64,000 nucleotides of DNA, taken from positions 1 to 64,000 of the forward strand of contig JALHPU010000020.1 of the NCBI GenBank assembly GCA_022842325.1. The letters are read 5' to 3'. Within the stretch, counting starts at the first letter, position 1. Every line of letters begins with the position of its first letter. The notes below the pieces were generated by a model that saw only the letters and a list, made by a program, of their open reading frames with translations, searched no databases and had not been told where the DNA came from. The translations under genes were made by a program, and so were the position numbers. The stretch is from Sulfuritalea sp. GTDB taxonomy: Bacteria; Pseudomonadota; Gammaproteobacteria; Burkholderiales; Rhodocyclaceae. This document shows, piece by piece, positions 57,495 through 64,000 of this stretch.

Positions 57495-58565
57495 ATGATG
57501 ATTCCGAGCACCATCAAGACCTGGCAGATGACCGTACCGGGTACGTTGACCAAAACCGAAATCCCGGTACCGCCGCTGCAGCCGGGCGAAGTCCTGGTCG
57601 AGGTCAAGGGTTGCGGCGTTTGCCACACCGACCTGTCCTACTTCTACATGGGCGTACGTACCGAGCAGCCGCCGCCGCTGTCGCTGGGCCACGAGATTTC
57701 GGGCGTGGTGGTTGCCGGTGAAGCCAATCTGATCGGCAAGGAAGTCATCATTCCCGCCGTGCTTCCCTGCAACAAGTGCGAGCTGTGCAAGACCGGCCGC
57801 GGCAACCGCTGCCTGAAACAGAAAATGCCGGGCAATTCGATGGGCATCTACGGCGGATTTTCCAGCCACATTCCGGTGCCGGCGGCCGACCTCTGCATCG
57901 TCGGCAATCGCGGTGACGTGCCGCTGGAGCATCTCTCGGTGATCGCCGACGCGGTGACCACGCCCTATCAGGCGGCGCGTCGCGCGCGCCTGGCGGCCGG
58001 CGACCGTGTCATCGTCATCGGCGCGGCCGGCGGCGTCGGCAGCTTCATGACCCAGGTGGCCAAGGGCATGGGCGCCGGCACGGTGATCGGCATCGATATC
58101 AACGAGGAAAAGCTGGAGTTCATGAAGGGCTACGGCGCCGACTTCACGATCAATCCGAAAGGCAAGACGCCCAAGGAAGTGAAGGAAATCTTCAAAGCCT
58201 ATTGCAAGGAAAAGGGCATTCCTTCGAATTACGGCTGGAAGATCTTCGAGGTGACCGGCACCAAGCCGGGCCAGGAACTGGCGCTCGCGCTGCTGTCCTT
58301 TACCGGCATGCTGATGGTGGTCGGCTACGGCACCGACGAGACGTCCTACATGCTGTCCAAGCTGATGGCCTTCGATGCCGAGTTGATCGGTACCTGGGGC
58401 TGCCCGCCCGAGTTCTATCCGCAGGTGCTGGAAATGTGCCTCGACGGGCGCATCGAACTCGGCCCCTTCGTCGAGACCCGGCCGATGAGCCAGATCGAGC
58501 AGGTGTTCGACGAGGCTCACCATGGCAAGCTCAAGCGCCGCGTAATCCTGACCCCCGATTTCTGA
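57495..58565 (+). CDS. bzdX: 6-hydroxycyclohex-1-ene-1-carbonyl-CoA dehydrogenase BzdX
   Basis: 356 residues, zinc alcohol-dehydrogenase family. Catalytic-zinc region VKGCGVCHTDLSYF and LGHEISG; structural-zinc cysteines CNKCELCKTGRGNRC; NAD motif DRVIVIGAAGGVGSFMTQVAKGMGA. It oxidises the 6-hydroxy group to the 6-oxo compound with NAD+. Two adjacent ATGs (57495, 57498) are possible starts after GGGAG. Confidence 0.94.
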   Translation: MMIPSTIKTWQMTVPGTLTKTEIPVPPLQPGEVLVEVKGCGVCHTDLSYFYMGVRTEQPPPLSLGHEISGVVVAGEANLIGKEVIIPAVLPCNKCELCKTGRGNRCLKQKMPGNSMGIYGGFSSHIPVPAADLCIVGNRGDVPLEHLSVIADAVTTPYQAARRARLAAGDRVIVIGAAGGVGSFMTQVAKGMGAGTVIGIDINEEKLEFMKGYGADFTINPKGKTPKEVKEIFKAYCKEKGIPSNYGWKIFEVTGTKPGQELALALLSFTGMLMVVGYGTDETSYMLSKLMAFDAELIGTWGCPPEFYPQVLEMCLDGRIELGPFVETRPMSQIEQVFDEAHHGKLKRRVILTPDF

Positions 58566-58618
58566 AGCAGAATTTCACATTCACGAACCACTCACCGAAT
58601 TCAAAGAGGAGAACTACC

Positions 58619-59761
58619 ATGGCACTGGAATGGCTACGCAGGGAAAACGATCTGAAGGATCACCAGCTCATCGACAATTCACACTTCGGCAGCGCATCGC
58701 CCGATGCGGCGCCGACGGTGATCTACGAAGAGCGTCCGGTGCTGGACGACAAGGGCGCCGCCGTCGCGGGCCTCTATTCGGCCTGGATCTGGCTCAACAA
58801 CCCGAGCCAGTACAACTCCTACACCACCGACATGGTCAAGGGCGTCATCGCCGGCATGCAGCGCGCGTCCTCCGATCGCAAGATCGTCGCCGTGGTGTTC
58901 ACCGCCGTGGGCGACAAGGCCTTCTGTACCGGCGGCAACACCGCCGAATACGCCTCCTACTACTCCAAGCGCCCCAACGAGTACGGCGAGTACATGGACC
59001 TGTTCAACGCCATGGTGGACGGCATCCTCAACTGCAAGAAGCCGGTGATCAGCCGCGTCAATGGCATGCGCGTCGCCGGCGGCCAGGAAATCGGCATGGC
59101 CACCGACATCACGGTGACTTCCGACCTCGCCGTCTTCGGCCAGGCCGGCCCCAAGCACGGCTCGGCGCCGGTCGGCGGCTCGACCGACTTCCTGCCCTGG
59201 TTCCTGTCGATGGAAGATGCGATGTACAACTGCATCTCCTGCGAGACCTGGAGCGCCTACAAGATGAAGTCCAAGGGCCTGGTCACCAAGGCCGTGCCGG
59301 TGCTGAAGAAGGATGGCAAGTGGGTACGCAACCCGCTGGTGCGCACCGATACCTTCGTCGATGACGGCGAGATCGTCTATGGCGAACCCGTCGCCGCCGA
59401 CCAGGTCGCCGCCGCCAAGGCGCTGATCGCAGAGTGCAAGACCGACTTCGAACTGCTCGACGCCGAAGTCAATCGCCTGGTGTGGAAGTTCGCCAACCTG
59501 TTCCCGAATTGCCTGATCAACTCGATCGACGGCATCCGCGGCAAGAAGAAGTTCTTCTGGGACCAGATGAAGCTGCCGAACCGCCATTGGCTGGCCGCCA
59601 ACATGAACCACGAGGCCTGGCTCGGCTTCAATGCCTTCGACGCCAAGAAGCCGACCGGCAAGGACGTCATCGACTTCATCAAGTTCCGCCAGTTGGTGGC
59701 CGAAGGCGCGCTGTTCGACGACAAGTTCGCCGAGCAGGTGATGGCGAAGCCGAAGGCCTGA
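58619..59761 (+). CDS. bzdY: 6-oxocyclohex-1-ene-1-carbonyl-CoA hydrolase BzdY
   Basis: 380 residues, crotonase superfamily, typical length for ring-opening hydrolases (OAH). Motifs: KAFCTGGNTAEYASYYSKRPNEY and MRVAGGQEIGMATDITVTSDLAVFGQAGPKHGSAPVGGSTDF, then a long family-specific C-terminus. It opens the ring hydrolytically to 3-hydroxypimelyl-CoA. Strong AGAGGAGA site before the ATG at 58619. Two bases separate it from bzdZ. Confidence 0.95.
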   Translation: MALEWLRRENDLKDHQLIDNSHFGSASPDAAPTVIYEERPVLDDKGAAVAGLYSAWIWLNNPSQYNSYTTDMVKGVIAGMQRASSDRKIVAVVFTAVGDKAFCTGGNTAEYASYYSKRPNEYGEYMDLFNAMVDGILNCKKPVISRVNGMRVAGGQEIGMATDITVTSDLAVFGQAGPKHGSAPVGGSTDFLPWFLSMEDAMYNCISCETWSAYKMKSKGLVTKAVPVLKKDGKWVRNPLVRTDTFVDDGEIVYGEPVAADQVAAAKALIAECKTDFELLDAEVNRLVWKFANLFPNCLINSIDGIRGKKKFFWDQMKLPNRHWLAANMNHEAWLGFNAFDAKKPTGKDVIDFIKFRQLVAEGALFDDKFAEQVMAKPKA

Positions 59762-59763
59762 TC

Positions 59764-60510
59764 GTGCAGCTGAAAGACAAGGTGGCATTCGTCACCGGCG
59801 CAGGGCAGGGGATAGGTGCCTGCGTGGCGCAGGCCTACGCCCGTGAAGGGGCGAAGGTCGCGGTGATCGACATGAACGGGGAGGCGGCGGAGAAGGTCGC
59901 CGCCGAAATAGTCGGCGCTGGCGGTACGGCGATCGGCATTGCCTGCGACGTGTCGAACCGCGAGCAGGTCGAAGCGGCGGCGGCGAAGGCCAACGCCGCC
60001 TGGGGCCGCATCGACATCCTGGTGAACAACGCCGGCATCACGCGCACCGCAATGCTGCACAAGATGACGCCGGAGCAGTGGAACCAGGTCGTCGCCGTGC
60101 ACCTGACCGGCGCCTTCAACTGCCTGCAGGCGGTGGTCGGCGGCATGATCGAGAGGAAATACGGCCGCATCATCTACGTCACCTCGGCCGCCGGCGTGCT
60201 CGGCACCATCGGTCAGATAAACTACAGCGCAGCGAAGGCCGGCATCCTCGGCATGACCAAGAGCACCGCGAAGGAACTGGCGCGCTACAACATCACCGCC
60301 AATGCCATCGCACCGGGTGCCGCGACGCCGATGACGGAAGTGATCCGTACCGACGAGAAGTTCAAGGACAAGTACCTTGATCGCATTCCGCTGGGTCGCT
60401 GGGCCGAACCCGAGGAAATCGCGCCGGTATTCCTGTTTTTCGCCTCGGACGCCTCGGCTTACGTGACAGGACAGATACTCGCCGCCGACGGCGGCATGAC
60501 AATTCACTGA
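59764..60510 (+). CDS. bzdZ: Short-chain dehydrogenase BzdZ (3-hydroxypimelyl-CoA dehydrogenase candidate)
   Basis: 248 residues with a GTG start. SDR motifs: VTGAGQGIGACVAQAYAREG (NAD(P) binding), NNAGITR (NNAG), and the Ser/Tyr/Lys site in YVTSAAGVLGTIGQINYSAAKAG. It is FabG-like and, after bzdY, suited to oxidise 3-hydroxypimelyl-CoA to 3-oxopimelyl-CoA. The segment VGAGGTA at ~residues 50-56 coincides with a 19/21 match to the dispersed repeat, but it also fits the normal SDR pattern here. Confidence 0.9.
   Translation: MQLKDKVAFVTGAGQGIGACVAQAYAREGAKVAVIDMNGEAAEKVAAEIVGAGGTAIGIACDVSNREQVEAAAAKANAAWGRIDILVNNAGITRTAMLHKMTPEQWNQVVAVHLTGAFNCLQAVVGGMIERKYGRIIYVTSAAGVLGTIGQINYSAAKAGILGMTKSTAKELARYNITANAIAPGAATPMTEVIRTDEKFKDKYLDRIPLGRWAEPEEIAPVFLFFASDASAYVTGQILAADGGMTIH
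59910..59930. repeat. Possible 21-bp dispersed repeat, copy 9 (inside bzdZ)
   Basis: Reverse orientation, AGTCGGCGCTGG then CGGTACGGC, 19 of 21 positions, encoding VGAGGTA. The peptide is normal for SDR enzymes at this position, so the match may be partly chance. Confidence 0.35.
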
Positions 60511-60598
60511 ACCGCATGCCTCCGATAAACCGTCCGATATCATGAAGGCCCCTGACTTCGCTACGGCTCAAGATGGCAAATTGACCCGCCCCTCCCAT

Positions 60599-60640
60599 CC
60601 TCCCCTCGCGGGGAGGCTACTGATCGGCTCGCTGCGCTCG
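60599..60640 (+). repeat. Structured intergenic element, short relative C (before gcdH)
   Basis: Keeps the core of copies A and B: hairpin CCTCCCC-TCGC-GGGGAGG (60599-60616), then CTACTGAT and CGGCTCGCTGCGCTCGA. The stem differs from A and B by a paired change yet keeps the TCGC loop. It ends 50 bases before the gcdH ATG and shares TTTCACGTTAA (60669-60679) with copy A's flank. The 5' half of the element is not clearly conserved. Confidence 0.6.
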
Positions 60641-60689
60641 AACATTGACATGCGCGCCGGCCAAGGTATTTCACGTTAAGGATATTCAC

Positions 60690-61871
60690 ATGAGCAGCCA
60701 ACCGAGATTCAACTGGGAAGACCCCTTGCTGATGGACCAGCAGCTGACCGACGACGAGCGCATGGTGCGCGACACTGCCGCCGCCTACTCGCAGGACAAG
60801 CTGGCGCCGCGCGTGCTGGAAGCCTTCCGCCACGAGAAGACCGACCCGGCAATCTTCCGCGAAATGGGCGAACTCGGCCTGCTCGGCACCACGATTCCCG
60901 AGGAATACGGCGGCGCCGGCATGAACTACGTCTGCTACGGCCTGGCCGCGCGCGAAGTCGAGCGCGTCGATTCCGGCTATCGTTCGATGATGAGCGTACA
61001 AAGCTCGCTGGTCATGGTGCCGATCTACGAGTTCGGCAACGAAGCCACGCGCAGGAAGTATCTGCCGAAGCTGGCCACCGGCGAACTGATCGGCTGCTTC
61101 GGCCTCACCGAGCCGAACCACGGTTCCGACCCCGGCAGCATGATTACCCGCGCCCGTGCGGTCGACGGCGGCTACAGCATTTCCGGTTCCAAGATGTGGA
61201 TCACCAACAGCCCGATTGCCGACGTTTTCGTGGTCTGGGCCAAGGACGACGGCGGACAGATCCGCGGTTTCGTGCTGGAGAAAGGCTGGAAGGGACTCTC
61301 CGCCCCGGCGATTCACGGCAAGGTTGGCCTGCGGGCTTCGATCACCGGCGAAATCGTCATGGACGAGGTCTTTTGTCCCGAAGAGAATGCCTTCCCCGAC
61401 GTGCGCGGCCTCAAGGGTCCGTTCACCTGCCTCAACTCGGCGCGCTACGGCATCGCCTGGGGTGCGCTGGGTGCGGCCGAGTACTGCTGGCACGCGGCGC
61501 GGCAATACACGCTGGACCGCAAGCAGTTCGGCCGTCCGCTGGCGGCCAACCAGCTGATCCAGCTCAAGCTGGCCAACATGCAGACCGAGATCACCATGGC
61601 CCTGCAAGGCTGCCTGCGCCTCGGACGGATGAAGGACGAGGGCACGGCTTCGGTCGAGATCACCTCGATCATGAAGCGCAACTCCTGCGGCAAGTCGCTC
61701 GAGATTGCCCGCATGGCGCGCGACATGCTCGGCGGCAACGGCATTTCCGACGAGTTCGGCGTGATCCGCCATGTCGTAAACCTGGAAGTGGTGAATACTT
61801 ACGAAGGAACGCACGACATCCATGCGCTGATCCTGGGTCGGGCGCAGACGGGAATACAGGCGTTCAGCTGA
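60690..61871 (+). CDS. gcdH: Glutaryl-CoA dehydrogenase
   Basis: 393 residues, acyl-CoA dehydrogenase fold. Blocks: [36 protein letters not shown] (FAD), [18 protein letters not shown], and the catalytic Glu in [24 protein letters not shown]. The substrate-specific [12 protein letters not shown] segment is typical of glutaryl-CoA dehydrogenases. It oxidises and decarboxylates glutaryl-CoA to crotonyl-CoA, the step that joins benzoyl-CoA degradation to beta-oxidation. AAGGA precedes the ATG at 60690. Confidence 0.93.
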   Translation: MSSQPRFNWEDPLLMDQQLTDDERMVRDTAAAYSQDKLAPRVLEAFRHEKTDPAIFREMGELGLLGTTIPEEYGGAGMNYVCYGLAAREVERVDSGYRSMMSVQSSLVMVPIYEFGNEATRRKYLPKLATGELIGCFGLTEPNHGSDPGSMITRARAVDGGYSISGSKMWITNSPIADVFVVWAKDDGGQIRGFVLEKGWKGLSAPAIHGKVGLRASITGEIVMDEVFCPEENAFPDVRGLKGPFTCLNSARYGIAWGALGAAEYCWHAARQYTLDRKQFGRPLAANQLIQLKLANMQTEITMALQGCLRLGRMKDEGTASVEITSIMKRNSCGKSLEIARMARDMLGGNGISDEFGVIRHVVNLEVVNTYEGTHDIHALILGRAQTGIQAFS

Positions 61872-61954
61872 GTATTCCGTCGAGGATGCGCAGGATGCGG
61901 CAACACGTAATACGATAAGCCAGCCGCCACGGAGCGGAGGAGGAGGAGATAGTC

Positions 61955-63535
61955 ATGGCAGAACTGAGCACCGCCGATCACCGGTCGTCACCGCCACGGG
62001 TCAGCATTCCACGGCAGTACAACGCCGCCTGGGACCTGATCCAGCGCAACCTGCAGGCGGGCAGGGCGGCCAAGCCCGCCTTCATCGACGATCAGGGCAG
62101 CTACACCTATGGCGACGTCGCCGAACGGGTCAACCGTTTCGGTAACGTGCTGGGTGGGCTCGGCATGCAGCAGGAAGAGCGGGTCATGCTCTGCCTGCTC
62201 GACACCATTGATTTCCCGACGGCCTTCCTCGGCTGCATCCAGGCCGGCATCGTGCCGATTGCAGCCAACACGCTGCTGACCGGCGCCGATTACGACTTCA
62301 TGCTCGGCGATTCGCGGGCGCGCACGCTGGTGGTGTCGGAGGCCCTGTGGCCATCTTTTGCCGCGATCGTCGGCAAGCACAAGACGCTGAAGAACATCGT
62401 CGTCTCCGGCGGCGATGCCAAGGGCCACCTGCTGCTCGCCGACCTGATGAAGTCCGCCGCTACCGCCTATGAACCGGCGGCAACGACCTGCGACGATTTC
62501 TGCTTCTGGCTGTATTCCTCGGGATCGACGGGTACGCCGAAGGGTACGGTGCATCTGCATTCGCACCTGATCCAGACCGCTGAACTCTATGGTCGCGCGG
62601 TGCTCGGCATTCGCGAGAACGATCTGGTGTTTTCTGCCGCCAAGCTGTTCTTCGCCTACGGGCTGGGCAATGGCCTGACTTTTCCGATGGCGGTCGGCGC
62701 CACCGCGGTGCTGATGGGTGAGCGGCCCACGCCGCAGGCCGTGTTCCAGCGCCTGCGCCAGCACCGGCCAACCATTTTCTACGGCGTGCCGACGCTCTAC
62801 GCGGCGCTGCTGGCCAGCCCGGACATGCTCAAGCGCGGCGAGGTAGCTCCACTGCGGGTTTGCACCTCGGCAGGCGAGGCCCTGCCGGCGGACATCGGCA
62901 AGCGCTGGACGGAGCTGCTCGGCGTCGAGATCCTCGATGGCATCGGCTCGACGGAAATGCTGCACATCTTCCTGTCCAACCGCGCCGGCGAAGTGCGTTA
63001 CGGCACCACCGGCAAGCCGGTTCCCGGTTACGAAGTGCGACTGATCGGCGAGGATGGCAGCGAGGTACCCAGGGGCGAGATCGGCGAACTGCAGATCAAG
63101 GGCCCGAGCGCCGCGGCACTCTACTGGAACAACCGCGAAAAATCGCGCCATACCTTCATGGGCGACTGGACGCGCAGCGGCGACAAATACATCGAAATCG
63201 AAGGCGGCTATTTCCAGTATTGCGGCCGTTCCGACGACATGCTGAAAGTGTCGGGCATCTACGTCTCGCCCTTCGAGGTCGAGGGCGCGTTGATGACCCA
63301 TGAGTCCATCCTTGAAGCTGCCGTGGTGGCGCACGCCGATACCGATGAGCTGGTCAAGCCCAAGGCTTATGTAGTGCTCAAGGCCGGCGTCTCGCCGTCG
63401 GATGAACTCAAGCAGGCGCTGAAAGCGCACGTCAAGGAGAAGCTGGCGCCCTACAAGTATCCGCGCTGGATAGAGTTCGTCGCCGAATTGCCGAAGACGG
63501 CCACCGGCAAGATCCAGCGCTTCAAGCTGCGCTGA
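61955..63535 (+). CDS. bzdA: Benzoate-CoA ligase
   Basis: 526 residues, AMP-forming ligase of the benzoate-CoA ligase group. Motifs: FWLYSSGSTGTPKGTVHLHSHL (P-loop), KLFFAYGLGNGLTFPMAVG, EILDGIGSTEMLHIFLSNRAGEVRYGTTG, GDWTRSGDKYIEIEGGYFQYCGRSDDMLKVSGIYVSP, and the catalytic Lys in PKTATGKIQRFKLR near the C-terminus (acetylation target in related ligases). An unusually long purine-rich site, GGAGCGGAGG then AGGAGGAG, precedes the ATG. It feeds benzoyl-CoA to both Box and Bzd routes. Confidence 0.94.
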   Translation: MAELSTADHRSSPPRVSIPRQYNAAWDLIQRNLQAGRAAKPAFIDDQGSYTYGDVAERVNRFGNVLGGLGMQQEERVMLCLLDTIDFPTAFLGCIQAGIVPIAANTLLTGADYDFMLGDSRARTLVVSEALWPSFAAIVGKHKTLKNIVVSGGDAKGHLLLADLMKSAATAYEPAATTCDDFCFWLYSSGSTGTPKGTVHLHSHLIQTAELYGRAVLGIRENDLVFSAAKLFFAYGLGNGLTFPMAVGATAVLMGERPTPQAVFQRLRQHRPTIFYGVPTLYAALLASPDMLKRGEVAPLRVCTSAGEALPADIGKRWTELLGVEILDGIGSTEMLHIFLSNRAGEVRYGTTGKPVPGYEVRLIGEDGSEVPRGEIGELQIKGPSAAALYWNNREKSRHTFMGDWTRSGDKYIEIEGGYFQYCGRSDDMLKVSGIYVSPFEVEGALMTHESILEAAVVAHADTDELVKPKAYVVLKAGVSPSDELKQALKAHVKEKLAPYKYPRWIEFVAELPKTATGKIQRFKLR

Positions 63536-63553
63536 CCAACCGGAAGCGACCTA

Positions 63554-63579
63554 TGACGTGTCAATCGGCTTGACGTGTC
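63554..63579. promoter_or_regulatory. Direct repeat upstream of the ABC binding-protein gene
   Basis: TGACGTGTC at 63554-63562 and again at 63571-63579, 17 bp centre to centre. It lies ~90 bases before the next start and could be a regulator site. No function is known to me. Confidence 0.35.
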
Positions 63580-63669
63580 CGCAGGGAAGTGTTGTGATTG
63601 CAGGCCAAGACCGCATTGGGCGCGAAGACCATTGCGTCCTGTCAAAAACATAGAGTGAGGAGAAACACA

Positions 63670-64000
63670 ATGCATAAAAATTCGAATTACGACCGTCGCG
63701 GATTTCTGTTGGGTACGGGCGCCCTTGCAGGCGCCACGGCTGCCGGCACGCTGTTGCCGTCCGGTCTGGCCTTCGCCCAGCAGGGCAAGATCAAGGTCGG
63801 CCTGATGTTGCCCTATACCGGCACCTTCGCCCAACTCGGCGTCGCCATCACCAACGGCTTCAAGCTGGCGGTGGAAGAGCGTGGTGGCAAACTCGGCGGT
63901 CGCGAGATCGAGTACTTCACCGTGGATGACGAGTCGAATCCGGCCAAGGCCCCCGAGAACGTCAGCAAGCTGGTGCAGCGCGACAAGGTCGATGTGGTCA
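63670..64000 (+). CDS. ABC transporter substrate-binding protein, branched-chain amino acid type (partial, cut by window end)
   Basis: The first 110 residues only. The N-terminus has a twin-arginine signal (YDRRGFLLGTGALAGATAAG, cleavage likely after SGLAFA), then the LivK-type start KIKVGLMLPYTGTFAQLGVAITNGFKLAVEERGGKLGG and REIEYFTVDDESNPAKA. In Azoarcus the benzoate cluster includes an ABC uptake system of this family, so a benzoate-uptake role is reasonable. The reading frame is still open at the right edge. Confidence 0.9.
   Translation, partial: MHKNSNYDRRGFLLGTGALAGATAAGTLLPSGLAFAQQGKIKVGLMLPYTGTFAQLGVAITNGFKLAVEERGGKLGGREIEYFTVDDESNPAKAPENVSKLVQRDKVDVV

Noticed and set aside
58120..58140. 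GGCGCCGACTT string inside bzdX
   Set aside because: Only the 3' part of the repeat matches and it encodes a normal YGADF segment of the dehydrogenase.

Overview
The window reads as chromosome of a GC-rich, denitrifier-type betaproteobacterium that degrades aromatic acids (the Azoarcus/Aromatoleum/Thauera/Sulfuritalea neighbourhood). The reasons are a cysE-iscR-isc-hscBA-fdx-iscX block, an Azoarcus-type ATP-dependent benzoyl-CoA reductase operon (bzd), an anaerobic phenylacetate operon (pad) and the aerobic box pathway, all within 40 kb. Gene identities come from reading protein sequences and motifs by eye; no database was searched.

Layout. 1-2471 is accessory DNA: a MNT/HEPN pair and a HigBA-like pair, ending in a 48-bp 3' fragment of a tRNA-Cys gene that looks like the right-hand attachment site of an integrated element lying mostly to the left. 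2642-20810 is housekeeping: tRNA-Leu(UAA), a DUF1178 protein, mutS with suhB and a phosphoesterase, trmJ, cysE, the complete ISC iron-sulfur operon with two cysteine desulfurases, tatD, tpx, typA, an MTAP/MTIP-family phosphorylase and def. 20853-36007 is phenylacetate metabolism. A PaaX-family repressor, a hotdog thioesterase and an NDP-forming acyl-CoA ligase are on the minus strand; fdhD-padBCD-padEFGHI-padJ is on the plus strand and converts phenylacetate through phenylacetyl-CoA and phenylglyoxylate to benzoyl-CoA. 36195-39165 is a TRAP transporter. 39219-42045 holds an MDR oxidoreductase and a PanP-like PLP decarboxylase. 42093-47674 is boxR-boxC-boxB-boxA (minus strand, oxygen-dependent epoxidation of benzoyl-CoA). 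47999-63535 is bzdNOPQM, three little-known genes, bzdV, bzdWXYZ, glutaryl-CoA dehydrogenase and benzoate-CoA ligase (plus strand, reductive dearomatisation and the lower pathway). The window ends inside a Tat-exported ABC substrate-binding protein.

How it works together. Phenylacetate and benzoate both funnel to benzoyl-CoA, which can be opened with oxygen (Box) or without it (Bzd). One ligase and one BoxR/BzdR-type regulator, sitting between the two divergent operons, appear to serve both routes. FdhD would mature the molybdoenzyme PadB, the ISC operon would supply the many Fe-S proteins, and the two-component ferredoxin side (BzdM, BzdV) would feed electrons to BzdNOPQ.

Most notable non-gene signals: (1) a 21-bp repeat scattered through the window, found just after stop codons and also in frame inside mutS, boxA and bzdV, where it always encodes the peptide VGAGDTA; (2) a ~142-bp hairpin-bearing intergenic element with the same orientation and distance before tpx and boxB, with a shorter relative before gcdH; (3) two long-spaced inverted repeats GATACA-N26/27-TGTATC at the PaaX-family locus; (4) a shared ACTATAGT palindrome before the TRAP genes and boxR; (5) a mirrored pair of TGCA-N6-TTCAG boxes flanking the bzdN promoter.
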